From M3007 sp964621185 (GTDB taxonomy: Bacteria; Bacteroidota; Bacteroidia; Chitinophagales; Saprospiraceae), in the NCBI GenBank assembly GCA_964621185.1, contig CAZULM010000001.1:186001-250000 (forward strand): a stretch of DNA of 64,000 bases, in the 5' to 3' direction. The notes beneath the pieces are model-generated. The model ran no database searches, had not been told where the DNA came from, and saw only the letters and a list, made by a program, of their open reading frames with translations. Numbering within the stretch: the first letter of the stretch is position 1; each line of letters begins with the position of its first letter. Made by a program: the position numbers and the translations under genes. Positions 1 through 8,333 of this stretch are shown piece by piece.

Positions 1-16
1 TTTCACCGCCCGTGCC

Positions 17-514
17 ATGACCAGGATCGGCCTACTTTCCGACACCCACTCCTTTCTCGACCCGCGCGTGTTCGAGCATTTCGCCGAATGTGACGAGATA
101 TGGCATGCCGGCGACTTCGGCAGCGCAGAAGTGATTGACAGGCTGAAGGCATTCAAGCCATTGCGCGGGGTTTACGGGAACATCGACGGCGCCAGGGTCA
201 GGGCAGAGATGCCCTTGGATTTGCGGTTTGAGTGCGATGGCGTACCGGTCTTTATGACGCATATCGGCGGCTATCCAGGCAGGTACGCGCCCAGGGTAGG
301 GGCTATCTTGCGTGAACAGCCCCCGATAAACGGCATTTTTATAAGCGGCCATTCCCATATCCTGAAGGTAATGCCCGACAAGCTCCTGAACTTCTTGCAC
401 ATCAACCCGGGAGCTTGCGGGAATGAAGGCTGGCACAAGGTGAAGACACTGGTGCGATTCACCCTAGATAATGGCAGGATAAGCGACCTGCAGGTAATTG
501 AATTGGCTAAATAA
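17..514 (+). CDS. YfcE/MJ0936-type metallophosphoesterase
   Basis: A 165-residue cytoplasmic calcineurin-like phosphodiesterase of the small YfcE class. The metal-binding pattern is complete: D9-x-H11 in SDTH, D33 in HAGD, N55 in YGNID, H82 in MTHIGG and H112-x-H114 in GHSH. The conserved INPG near the C-terminus is also present. These enzymes hydrolyse phosphodiesters with two bound metals (usually Mn), but the physiological substrate is rarely known. Length is normal for the family. The ATG at 17 gives the expected N-terminus directly before the first beta strand. The upstream gene lies outside the window. Confidence 0.9.
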   Translation: MTRIGLLSDTHSFLDPRVFEHFAECDEIWHAGDFGSAEVIDRLKAFKPLRGVYGNIDGARVRAEMPLDLRFECDGVPVFMTHIGGYPGRYAPRVGAILREQPPINGIFISGHSHILKVMPDKLLNFLHINPGACGNEGWHKVKTLVRFTLDNGRISDLQVIELAK

Positions 515-708
515 GCTGATAATGAGCCTTCGAGTCCGCTCCCCAGTCCCGCCATCGGTCTGCTTGGACAATTGTTCCCATCCGGACAATTTGAGCCCAA
601 TCAATGCCTGCTCCAACGATAATTCCGTTACTTTCGCAACCAAATCAGTCCAAGGGCTGTTAATAACTCGTTTTAAAAACTTGCACAATCAAAATCAATT
701 TCAACAAA

Positions 709-1026
709 ATGGCATACGAATTCACCGATGCGACTTTCCAAGCGGAAGTGCTTGACAACGAAAAAGTTACGGTTGTCGACTTTTGGGCAGAGTGGTGCGG
801 CCCCTGCAAAATCATGTCACCGGTTATCGACGAGCTCTCAACAGAATACGACGGCAAAGCTGTGATTGGGAAACTCAATGTGGACGACAACCCGGAAACG
901 CCCTTTAATTACAACGTGCGCGGCATCCCGACTTTCCTCATCTTCAAAGGCGGTGAGCTGAAAGAAAAAATCGTGGGCGCCACGACCAAGCAAGCATTGA
1001 AAGAAAAAATCGAGGCTTACGTTTAA
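709..1026 (+). CDS. trxA: thioredoxin
   Basis: A 105-residue thioredoxin, full length for the family and without a signal peptide, so cytoplasmic. The redox motif WCGPC is at residues 29-33 (C30, C33), followed by the cis-proline segment GIPT in RGIPTFLIFKGG. It reduces disulfides in client proteins using electrons from thioredoxin reductase, which is not encoded nearby. It appears monocistronic. A repeat copy (1031-1132) and then a rho-independent terminator (1154-1190) follow within 170 bases, ahead of the convergent Nnr gene. Confidence 0.95.
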   Translation: MAYEFTDATFQAEVLDNEKVTVVDFWAEWCGPCKIMSPVIDELSTEYDGKAVIGKLNVDDNPETPFNYNVRGIPTFLIFKGGELKEKIVGATTKQALKEKIEAYV

Positions 1027-1030
1027 TTAT

Positions 1031-1132
1031 ACCTCACGTCGCTTGCTTTTGTGCATACCGATCTTTCTAATCGATTGAAGATCAGTTGAATCAATCATAC
1101 TCAATCGCATAAATCAGACGAATCATAGTATA
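1031..1132 (+). repeat. Intergenic repeat R3, copy A
   Basis: About 102 bases with many AATCA words, starting ACCTCACGTCGCTTG and ending AATCATAGTATA. It matches the reverse complement of 15765-15866 over its whole length with roughly 14 differences counted by eye. It begins 4 bases after the trxA stop and lies between convergent genes (trxA and nnr). No open reading frame or tRNA-like structure was seen in it. Confidence 0.8.
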
Positions 1133-1153
1133 AGTCGCCTTTCCATATTCAAT

Positions 1154-1190
1154 CCCGCGTCTGGACATGTTCCTTGCGCGGGTTTTTTTT
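1154..1190 (+). terminator. rho-independent terminator after trxA
   Basis: Stem CCCGCG (1154-1159) pairs with CGCGGG (1177-1182), followed by eight T. It lies at the end of the trxA transcript and just before the 3' end of the convergent nnr gene. Confidence 0.75.
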
Positions 1191-1197
1191 GTTGCCT

Positions 1198-2718
1198 TTA
1201 TCCCAACTTCTGCCAGGCTGCCCCCAAGCACGCCACCAAATCGCCGGCTGTCATAGCTTCCTGGCTGCACGCTGCTGCTGCCAAATCGCCCGCCAAGCCG
1301 TGCAGGTAAACGCCCAACAGGCAAGCTTCTTTTTGCCCATACCCTTGTGCCACTAAACCCGTAACAACACCGGTCAGCGCATCGCCTGTGCCGCCCGTGG
1401 CCATGCCGGGATTTCCGCTGCTGTTGAACCAACATTCGCCGTCGGGGCAGGCGATCGCTGTGTGCGCTCCTTTCAACACAATAAATATTTGATGCTGCCT
1501 GGCCTTTTCAAGCAGCAAATCGAGGCGTTCAAAATCGTTCCCCATTTTCCCAAAAAGCCTTTCAAACTCTTTCGGGTGGGGAGTTAGGATGGTATTTTGG
1601 GGCAACAACCCCAGCCATGCTTGGTTTGCAGCAATGAGGTTCAAGGCATCGGCATCGAGTACCAGGGGCATTTGTGTTTGTGACAGCAATTGGTGCAAGG
1701 CCCTGGCTGTTTCTGTCGATAGCCCGATGCCCGGGCCGATACCGATGCCCGAGTAGCCATCCAGTACCGGCACTTCCGACAAACAGCTTTCATGGCGATC
1801 TGTGCTTGCCATTGCTTCCGGCACACTGGTTTGCAGCACGCTATTGCCGCAGCGCGGTGCATGTACGGTGAGCAAGCCAGTGCCAGCGCGGAGGCAGGCC
1901 CTGGCAGCCAAAACGGCGGCGCCCATCTTTCCGTAGCTGCCGGCAATGATCAGCGCATGGCCATAGCTGCCCTTGTGCGAAAATTTGGCACGTGCGCGGC
2001 GCAAAGGCTCGGCTCCAGGCTTGAGCAGGTAACGGAAACCAGTTGCTGCCTTGGCGGCAAATTCAGGGTGCAGGCCGATACTTGCGCAAGCCCATTGGCC
2101 GAGAAACCCAGCATTCTCTGGCAAAAAAAATGCCCGCTTCGGAGTTTCAAAAGTGAGGGTTCTCCAGGCTTTAATAACTGGATTCCCCAAAGAGCTAATG
2201 TCGGAAAACAAGCCGGAGGGCAAATCAATGCTGACAATTTCATTGCCAGCTTCATTCAAAAAACCCACCAGGGGCGCCCAATCGCCAGCCAGCGGCCGGC
2301 TCAATCCCGAGCCAAAGAGTGCGTCAACAACCAGTGCGTTAGGAGACAAAATTTCGGCGCTTTTTTCCTTAAACGCCGCAAATGACTTGCATACAAAAGG
2401 CCGCACAGGCGAAAATTCCGGTATCATGCCCAACTGCGCCCGAAAATCAGCCGAATGTCGCCCGCCAAAATCGCAAACCACTACCTTCGGCGCGAATTGC
2501 GCCTGGTCGAGCATGCGTGCCACGGCAAGCCCGTCGCCACCGTTGTTGCCAGTGCCGGCGATGATGGCGATAGGTCGTGTTTGGTCGGGACAGGTTTTTA
2601 TGAGCCAGTCTGTAAATACCCTGGCCGCGCGGTTCATCAATTCCAGAGACGTTATCGGCTCGTTTTCAATGGTATAGGCATCCCATTCTCGAATTTGTGC
2701 AGCAGAAAATATCTTCAT
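1198..2718 (-). CDS. nnr: bifunctional NAD(P)H-hydrate epimerase / ADP-dependent NAD(P)H-hydrate dehydratase
   Basis: A 506-residue fusion that repairs hydrated NAD(P)H. The N-terminal YjeF_N epimerase (about 1-215) carries GTGNNGGDGLAVAR and interconverts R- and S-NAD(P)HX. The C-terminal YjeF_C ribokinase-like dehydratase (about 230-506) carries GIGPGIG and GMATGGTGDALTG and uses ADP to dehydrate S-NAD(P)HX. The start is ATG at 2718 (MKIFSAAQIREWD, the normal family N-terminus); an in-frame TTG nine bases upstream is less likely. This start codon overlaps the ATG of the divergent CoA-transferase gene, both lying in one CATG. Confidence 0.93.
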   Translation of the reverse strand: MKIFSAAQIREWDAYTIENEPITSLELMNRAARVFTDWLIKTCPDQTRPIAIIAGTGNNGGDGLAVARMLDQAQFAPKVVVCDFGGRHSADFRAQLGMIPEFSPVRPFVCKSFAAFKEKSAEILSPNALVVDALFGSGLSRPLAGDWAPLVGFLNEAGNEIVSIDLPSGLFSDISSLGNPVIKAWRTLTFETPKRAFFLPENAGFLGQWACASIGLHPEFAAKAATGFRYLLKPGAEPLRRARAKFSHKGSYGHALIIAGSYGKMGAAVLAARACLRAGTGLLTVHAPRCGNSVLQTSVPEAMASTDRHESCLSEVPVLDGYSGIGIGPGIGLSTETARALHQLLSQTQMPLVLDADALNLIAANQAWLGLLPQNTILTPHPKEFERLFGKMGNDFERLDLLLEKARQHQIFIVLKGAHTAIACPDGECWFNSSGNPGMATGGTGDALTGVVTGLVAQGYGQKEACLLGVYLHGLAGDLAAAACSQEAMTAGDLVACLGAAWQKLG

Positions 2719-3805
2719 GGCAATCAATCAGGATCAATTTTTCAAAGGCTTAAAAGTAGTGGAATTTGCCAGTGTCTTGGCTGGCCCCGCTGTGGGAATG
2801 TTTTTCGCAGAGCTGGGCGCCGAAGTGGTAAAAATTGAGAACAAGACGACCGGAGGTGACGTTACCCGCGGCTGGAAACAACCTTCAGAAGACCCCGATT
2901 CACCCATCTCTGCCTACTGGTGCAGCGTCAACTGGGGGAAAAAGCACCTGCTGCTCGACCTGAACGACCCTGACGACCGAGCAAAGGCATTGGCGCTGGC
3001 CGTTGCTGCCGACTTGGTGATCTCCAATTTCAAACCTTCTTTTGCCCGGCGCATGGGCGTGGATTCGGAATCGCTGCGCAGCCAAAACCCAAGGCTTATT
3101 TTCGCTCAATTGAATTCTTTTGCCGACCCGGAAGACGAAAGCCCGGCCTTCGACGCGGTGCTTCAAGCCGAGGCAGGGTTTATGTACATGAACGGAGAGC
3201 CCGAGCGGCCTGCGGTGAAAATGCCGGTCGCCCTGATCGATATATTGGCCGCCCACCAATTGAAAGAAGGGATTTTGATCGCGCTGCTGCACCGGGAACG
3301 CACTGGAACAGGCAGCAGCCTCGAAGCCTCGCTCCTCGAATCAGCATTGGCATCCTTGGCCAACCAAGCCAGCAATTACCTGATGAACGGCAATATCGCG
3401 CAGCGCATGGGCACACGGCACCCAAACATTGCACCTTATGGCGATGTCTATACAAGTTCCGATGGGTTCCCGGTGCTGTTGGCCGTTGGCACCGAGCGGC
3501 AGTTCCGACAGCTGTGCGCTTGCCTTGGGCTCGAATTTCTTTTAGAAAATATTGACTATCAATCAAATACCGCACGTGTTTCCAATCGTGAGGCGCTGAA
3601 TGCCATTTTGGCGGAGGCTATTTCTAAGCACAGTTTGGATGATTTGATGCAGACGTTCAAGGTGGCCGGAGTGCCAGCCGCGCGCATTCGGGACATGAAA
3701 CAGGTGTTCGATATTCCGACGGCGCGGGAGATGGTATTGGGGGAAACTTTGGAGCATGGTGGCGAGACTTCCAGGGTGCGGACAGTTGCGTTCCGGGTTC
3801 GTTGA
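2717..3805 (+). CDS. class III (CaiB/BaiF) CoA-transferase
   Basis: A 362-residue family III CoA-transferase, which moves CoA between carboxylic acids. Family signatures include VVEFASVLAGP near residue 14, AELGAEVVKIE, a DLV-type segment FDAVLQAEAGFMYMNGEP, and an aspartate at 175 (VALID) at the place of the catalytic Asp of formyl-CoA transferases. The C-terminal PAARIRDM segment is also typical. Length is slightly below the usual 380-400. The substrate cannot be predicted. It starts at ATG 2717, overlapping the start of the divergent nnr gene, so its promoter must lie inside the nnr coding region. Confidence 0.88.
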   Translation: MAINQDQFFKGLKVVEFASVLAGPAVGMFFAELGAEVVKIENKTTGGDVTRGWKQPSEDPDSPISAYWCSVNWGKKHLLLDLNDPDDRAKALALAVAADLVISNFKPSFARRMGVDSESLRSQNPRLIFAQLNSFADPEDESPAFDAVLQAEAGFMYMNGEPERPAVKMPVALIDILAAHQLKEGILIALLHRERTGTGSSLEASLLESALASLANQASNYLMNGNIAQRMGTRHPNIAPYGDVYTSSDGFPVLLAVGTERQFRQLCACLGLEFLLENIDYQSNTARVSNREALNAILAEAISKHSLDDLMQTFKVAGVPAARIRDMKQVFDIPTAREMVLGETLEHGGETSRVRTVAFRVR

Positions 3806-3811
3806 ATGCAA

Positions 3812-3944
3812 CACATAGTTTTTTTTAACACTTAGGGACATAGAACACATAGCCGATTTAGCGTACACAATCTATTCTATATTTGTGTGTATAAAACTAT
3901 GTGTTCTATGTCCCTATGTGCCTATGTGTTAAAAAAACTATGTG
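3812..3944. repeat. Repeat R1: CACATAG-word inverted repeat
   Basis: Left arm 3812-3852 and right arm 3897-3944 are inverted copies made of CACATAG-like words with an internal run of seven or eight T. The right arm carries one extra word of 8 bases; otherwise the arms match almost perfectly. The spacer is 44 bases. It lies between convergent genes (CoA-transferase stop 3805; truncated GxxExxY stop 3953) and could fold into a hairpin of about 40 bp, possibly ending transcription from both sides. Confidence 0.85.
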
Positions 3945-3952
3945 CCATTAAA

Positions 3953-4162
3953 CTACTCTTCCGGCAGCGCCATAAAAAACTCGTTCACCAATGTCTTCTG
4001 CTGTGTTGTAACTCGAAGGCCACGCAGTTCCAGCTCGTACTCAAGGCAGTCTGCGTACACCTTTTCCAAATGCACAGGCCCATAGGCTTTATGGACTTCG
4101 ATGGCGGCTCCTATAACTTGGAAAGCAATTTCATTCACTCGGTTTTGCGTAAGTTTTTTCAT
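3953..4162 (-). pseudogene. truncated GxxExxY protein
   Basis: A 69-residue product starting MKKLTQNRVNEIAFQVIG. It matches the N-terminal half of the GxxExxY family (NCBI family name; PD-(D/E)XK-like fold by Pfam), with GPVHLEKVY at the signature position. Family members are usually about 125 residues and continue after this point with a conserved segment ending in an acidic, nuclease-like motif. Here the frame stops at ALPEE, nine bases before the R1 inverted repeat, so the C-terminal half is missing. An in-frame upstream ATG at 4213 would add 17 residues but fits the family less well. Function of the family is not settled. Confidence 0.7.
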
Positions 4163-4286
4163 GGTTTTGAATATTAGCGTGTTTATTTCAAAGTTAAAGG
4201 AAATTTTTGGCAATCACAATGGCCGCCCTTACAAAAACTCAGACAACTTAATTGTCTTCCTCAACCTTATGCTACCTTCGCGCCTC

Positions 4287-5342
4287 ATGGAAAAAGAAAA
4301 GATACTGGAAGCCTTAAGCACTGTGCGCGACCCCCAAACGGGAAAAGACATTGTATCCGTAGGCATGGTCCAGAACCTGGAAATAGACGGCAACAATGTC
4401 AATTTCAAGCTGGTGATACCCTCATTGCAAATGGCGGGAAAGGCAGAGCTCAATTTCGCCTGTATCGGCGCCATTGCGGAAATGTACCCTAATGCGCAGG
4501 TGAACGCGCATTTCATGGCACGCACGCCAGAGAGCCAGCAAAATGCCAGCAGCGTGCCGCACATCAAGAACATCATTGCGGTGGCCTCCGGGAAAGGTGG
4601 CGTGGGCAAAAGCACCATCGCCGTGAACCTGGCCCTGGGCCTCAAGCAACTGGGAGCGCGCGTGGGCCTGCTCGATGCCGACGTTTATGGCCCCAGCATC
4701 CCCACCATGCTCGGCCTTGTGGGGCAAAGGCCAAAAGTGCGCGACATCACCGGGGTGCCAAAGATGTTGCCGCTGGATGCCTACGGCTTGCCAGCCATGA
4801 GCATAGGCTTCATCATTGAACCGGAACAGGCAGTCGTGCTGCGGGGGCCGCGCCTGGCCGCCATCGTCAAGCAGTTCGTCAACGATGTGCTGTGGCCCGA
4901 ACTGGATTTTTTGGTCGTCGACTTGCCGCCCGGCACCGGCGACGTGCAGCTGACTTTGGTACAGACCGTGCCGGTAACGGGCGTGGTGCTGGTGACCACC
5001 CCGCAGGAGGTAGCCCTGGCCGATGCGGTGAAGGCCATGAACATGTTTATGATGGAATCCATCAACGTGCCGATACTGGGCGTGGTGGAAAACATGGCCT
5101 GGTTCACGCCTGCCGAACTGCCTGAGAACAAATATTTCATATTCGGGGAAGGCGGAGGCAAAAAACTGGCCCGGGAAAGCAGGTCTGTGCTTTTGGGGCA
5201 AATCCCGATTGTACAAGGAATCCGCGAAGGCGGCGACACGGGCAAGCCGGCAATTTTGCAAAAAGACAACCCGATTGTTGCCGAGGCTTTTGAAACTGTG
5301 GCCAAAAACACGCTGCGGCAAATCGGGATATTGCAGGCATAG
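4287..5342 (+). CDS. apbC: Mrp/ApbC/NBP35 family iron-sulfur cluster carrier ATPase
   Basis: A 351-residue P-loop ATPase that binds and transfers Fe-S clusters. An N-terminal DUF59/MIP18 domain (about 1-85) precedes the MinD-like ATPase, with deviant Walker A GKGGVGKS at 102-109 (K108), then DADVYGPSIP and VVDLPPGTGD. The C-terminal CxxC seen in many Mrp proteins is absent; the equivalent stretch reads ENMAWFTPAELPENKY, a form I associate with Bacteroidota members. Start chosen at ATG 4287 (MEKEKILEAL), where the DUF59 fold begins; a longer in-frame extension to 4101 has no family support. It converges on the HtrA gene with a 3-base gap. Confidence 0.9.
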   Translation: MEKEKILEALSTVRDPQTGKDIVSVGMVQNLEIDGNNVNFKLVIPSLQMAGKAELNFACIGAIAEMYPNAQVNAHFMARTPESQQNASSVPHIKNIIAVASGKGGVGKSTIAVNLALGLKQLGARVGLLDADVYGPSIPTMLGLVGQRPKVRDITGVPKMLPLDAYGLPAMSIGFIIEPEQAVVLRGPRLAAIVKQFVNDVLWPELDFLVVDLPPGTGDVQLTLVQTVPVTGVVLVTTPQEVALADAVKAMNMFMMESINVPILGVVENMAWFTPAELPENKYFIFGEGGGKKLARESRSVLLGQIPIVQGIREGGDTGKPAILQKDNPIVAEAFETVAKNTLRQIGILQA

Positions 5343-5345
5343 CCC

Positions 5346-6779
5346 CTATTCTTTTTTCTTGAAACGGTAAGAATACAGGTCCGGCTCGCCTTCGTAATAC
5401 CCGTCGAGCGAGAGGGAGTTGTAAGCGTTTTGGATGGCTTCAATCGCCTCAGCCACCGTCGTGACGCGGTTGCCGTTGACACTGGAGATGATAAAGCCAG
5501 GCTGCATGTTGGTTTCATATACCACGCTGCCGCGACGCACACTGACGACAATAGAGCCCTGTATCCGCAATTTTCGCTTTTCCTCCCTGCTGAGGTCGCG
5601 CAGCGTGATGCCCAGTTCCATGTCCAGCTCGTCGCCCCGGAAACGGGCAATGCCGGTAGAGTTGTTGCCGTCTTTCAAAATGATCCGGTTGCGCGTTTTT
5701 TTCCCGTTGTGCCAATACTCCAGGGAGATCGATTCCCCGGGCCGGAAACGCCCCACATATTCTTGGAGCTCGGAGGTGCTGCGCACTTTGGAACCGTTGA
5801 CGCTGATGATCACATCGCCAATTTCAAGCTTGGCATCTGCGGCCGCGCCACCAGTAGCAATGCGGTTTATCAAGGCGCCCTCGGCATTCGGAAGATTCAG
5901 CTCGCGGGCCGTCTCCGCATCGAGGTCCTGGATGCTCACCCCCAGGAACGCCCGCTGTACCACGCCGAATTCGCGCAGGTCGCGGATGATCTTTTGCACC
6001 AGATTGGAAGGCACCGCAAACGAGTACCCCTCATAACTACCTGATTCTGTTATAATTGCCGTGTTTACGCCAATCAATTCGCCCGCAGTGTTCACCAAGG
6101 CGCCACCACTGTTGCCCGGGTTTACGGCAGCATCGGTCTGTATGAAGGATTCTATGCTGGCGCCACCGCCGAGAATGTTGATGTTACGTCCTTTGGCGCT
6201 GACAATGCCGGCCGTCACGGTGCTTTCCAAATTGAAGGGGTTGCCGACCGCGAGCACCCACTCCCCTACCCGAACGGAGTCGCTGTTTCCAAATACGACG
6301 AAGGGCAGGTTTTCCTCGTCGATCTTGAGCAAGGCAATGTCGGTTGACGCGTCTGAGCCGATAATCCGGGCCTTGTATTCACGCTTGTCCGACATGGTCA
6401 CCTTGATGTCGGTACTGCGGTCCACTACGTGGTGGTTGGTCACCAGGTAGCCGTCGGGGCTAAGGATCACGCCCGAGCCGGAGGAGCCCGTGAGAGAGCC
6501 GCCGCTGAAGAGGCCGCCGCCCGTTTCCAGTAAAGCCCGGATGTTTACCACAGCAGGTGTGGCAATTTCTGCGGCATCGATAAAATTGGTGGGCGAGGCA
6601 GAATAAAAACTGCCGGTAGCGCGGGAGTTGAAAAGCTTGTCCACCAGAGCCGTGTAACGGGTTTCCCCGCCATCATCTGCCCACACAACCTTGCTTGGGC
6701 GCACAAAATAGCTGTAAATAATAACGGAGAGCAGGGAGCTCGCCAAACAGAGGCCGAAAAACAAAAAGTATTTTCTCAT
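5346..6779 (-). CDS. HtrA/Deg-family serine protease with PDZ domains
   Basis: A 477-residue envelope protease. An N-terminal anchor or signal (MRKYFLFFGLCLASSLLSV) is followed by a trypsin-like domain with catalytic H117 (TNHHVV), D147 (STDIALL) and S224 (GNSGGAL). Two PDZ regions follow (about 280-370 and a more divergent one about 385-470). Such proteins degrade or refold damaged periplasmic proteins. The start is ATG 6779; an in-frame TTG at 6791 would add four residues. The gene is divergent from dapF. The single N-terminal segment could be a cleaved signal or a DegS-like membrane anchor. Confidence 0.9.
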   Translation of the reverse strand: MRKYFLFFGLCLASSLLSVIIYSYFVRPSKVVWADDGGETRYTALVDKLFNSRATGSFYSASPTNFIDAAEIATPAVVNIRALLETGGGLFSGGSLTGSSGSGVILSPDGYLVTNHHVVDRSTDIKVTMSDKREYKARIIGSDASTDIALLKIDEENLPFVVFGNSDSVRVGEWVLAVGNPFNLESTVTAGIVSAKGRNINILGGGASIESFIQTDAAVNPGNSGGALVNTAGELIGVNTAIITESGSYEGYSFAVPSNLVQKIIRDLREFGVVQRAFLGVSIQDLDAETARELNLPNAEGALINRIATGGAAADAKLEIGDVIISVNGSKVRSTSELQEYVGRFRPGESISLEYWHNGKKTRNRIILKDGNNSTGIARFRGDELDMELGITLRDLSREEKRKLRIQGSIVVSVRRGSVVYETNMQPGFIISSVNGNRVTTVAEAIEAIQNAYNSLSLDGYYEGEPDLYSYRFKKKE

Positions 6780-6916
6780 AGTTGCATTCAAAACTAAACT
6801 GAGAACGACGCAGCATTGTTCTTTATTCTCACAAAGACTGCAATGGAATACCGTAGGTTGTATCGATTTGCAAAAACCAAGCCGAAGTGGGGCGCAGCTT
6901 CCTGGCGCTTATGCCT

Positions 6917-6924
6917 TACTTTTG
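6917..6924 (+). promoter_or_regulatory. putative -7 element for dapF
   Basis: TACTTTTG matches the Bacteroidota -7 consensus TAnnTTTG and lies 20 bases before the dapF ATG. No clear -33 TTG stands at 17-23 bases upstream, so support is partial. Confidence 0.4.
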
Positions 6925-6944
6925 CCGCACAAATTTGCGACAAC

Positions 6945-7772
6945 ATGAAATTTTGGAAATACCAGGGCGCCGGCAACGACTTCGTGCTGCTCGACCAGCG
7001 CCAGGAACAGCGGATTGGGCGCAGCGAGAGGGCGTATATCGAAAAGCTTTGCGACCGCAGGTTCGGCATCGGCGCCGATGGGCTGATCCTGTTGCAATAC
7101 CTCGACGGCTACGATTTTGAAATGGTGTATTTCAACTCCGACGGCCGCGAAAGCAGTATGTGCGGCAACGGCGGGCGCTGTATCGCCGCTTTTGCCAGGG
7201 ATTTGGGCATCATTGGCGATTCATGCCGCTTTTGGGCTATTGACGGCGAACATGAGGCCAAAGTATCGCCGACAACTGTTCCGGGAGAAGCTTGGGTTGA
7301 ACTTAAAATGGCAGATGTTCAAAAGGTAAAAGTGCAAGGCAATGCCTATGTCCTTAATACAGGCTCTCCCCATTATGTGCGGTTCGAGGAGCAGGTAGAA
7401 AACCTCGACATGATGGCAGAAGGCAGGGCTGTACGCTATTCCGAAGCTTTTAAACAGGACGGGATCAACGTGAACATTGTTTGCGACAACCCGGCCAAAA
7501 CGCGCGAGAACGGCCTCTTGATCAGGACATACGAGCGCGGGGTGGAAGCAGAGACGTTTGCCTGCGGAACCGGGGTGACCGCGGCGGCCATCGCTGCCTA
7601 TTTTAAGAAAAAGTTTTCTCCCGGTGCGCATGAGATACCCGTGGAGGCAATAGGCGGGTCGCTTGCCGTGCGTTTCAAGGCGCAGGCTGACGGCTCGTTC
7701 ACCGATATCTGGCTTTGCGGGCCGGCAGCTTTTGTCTTTGAAGGAACGGTCAGTTTTGGCAGCGCAGGGTGA
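6945..7772 (+). CDS. dapF: diaminopimelate epimerase
   Basis: A 275-residue DapF, converting LL- to meso-diaminopimelate for lysine and peptidoglycan synthesis. Both catalytic cysteines are present: C73 in MCGNGGRC and C207 in ACGTGVTA. The N-terminus KFWKYQGAGNDFVLLD is the family hallmark, which sets the start at ATG 6945 rather than an in-frame ATG at 6816. Length is normal. The last 23 bases overlap the 3' end of the convergent hypothetical gene. Confidence 0.95.
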   Translation: MKFWKYQGAGNDFVLLDQRQEQRIGRSERAYIEKLCDRRFGIGADGLILLQYLDGYDFEMVYFNSDGRESSMCGNGGRCIAAFARDLGIIGDSCRFWAIDGEHEAKVSPTTVPGEAWVELKMADVQKVKVQGNAYVLNTGSPHYVRFEEQVENLDMMAEGRAVRYSEAFKQDGINVNIVCDNPAKTRENGLLIRTYERGVEAETFACGTGVTAAAIAAYFKKKFSPGAHEIPVEAIGGSLAVRFKAQADGSFTDIWLCGPAAFVFEGTVSFGSAG

Positions 7773-8262
7773 TGGGCCCGGCCTTTATCTCGTTGCTCAT
7801 ATTCCCTGCCCGGTCGCGGATCTTGATGAAATAGTGGAGGGTGTCAAATAGCAAGGAGTCGGGCACAGTCTCACATGCCAGTTTTATTCCTTGATGGATG
7901 AAGATGCAACAACTTGTGGGGACGATGATGGATATCTCGCCAGAAATGCCGTTGCTGGCGCCCTGTGGCTCCACATAAGGCAGTTGATACTCAAATTTGG
8001 AAAAGGAATCGCGGTCGTCGCGCACGAAGACGCTGGGGGTCGAAACATTGTTCGGGAAGCCAAGGTCGCCGTCGCCATCGGTGTAGGAAAACATGATGCT
8101 GAGGCTGTCACCCTTGGCTTTGCCCTGCTGGAGCACGTTTTTTGAAAGGCCGATAAATTCAATGACCGGCTCCTTTGGGTAGTCTGGAGGCTTAATACAG
8201 AATTGAGTACCCAGCAAAGCCAATATCAAGAGCAGCAGTGTCGGTGTGATAAATTTTTTCAT
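7750..8262 (-). CDS. exported hypothetical protein with DGDGD motif
   Basis: A 170-residue protein of unknown function. The N-terminus MKKFITPTLLLLILALLGTQFC is a signal sequence ending at a cysteine, but the residues before Cys (GTQF) do not make a good lipobox, so lipidation is uncertain. The mature part carries YTDGDGDLGF, which resembles a calcium-binding loop and recurs in Bacteroidota secreted hypotheticals. Start is ATG 8262; a longer in-frame start at 8355 would run into the divergent gene and lacks a signal. A well-formed promoter lies just upstream (8283-8313). The 3' end overlaps dapF by 23 bases on the other strand. Confidence 0.7.
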   Translation of the reverse strand: MKKFITPTLLLLILALLGTQFCIKPPDYPKEPVIEFIGLSKNVLQQGKAKGDSLSIMFSYTDGDGDLGFPNNVSTPSVFVRDDRDSFSKFEYQLPYVEPQGASNGISGEISIIVPTSCCIFIHQGIKLACETVPDSLLFDTLHYFIKIRDRAGNMSNEIKAGPITLRCQN

Positions 8263-8282
8263 ATAGTACCTGTATTGTCCTT

Positions 8283-8313
8283 CAAAAGTACGGGAGAATA
8301 GAACAAACGCCAA
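8283..8313 (-). promoter_or_regulatory. consensus Bacteroidota promoter for the DGDGD protein gene
   Basis: On the minus strand, TTG (8313-8311), a 20-base spacer and TACTTTTG (8290-8283) match the -33 TTG / -7 TAnnTTTG consensus. The gene's ATG is 20 bases further on, giving a short leader. Confidence 0.55.
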
Positions 8314-8333
8314 AAAACGGCAGAACATCAACC

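Noticed and set aside
4422..5321. Long antisense frame over the Mrp gene
   Set aside because: Shadow of a GC-rich conserved gene; His-rich text with no family features.
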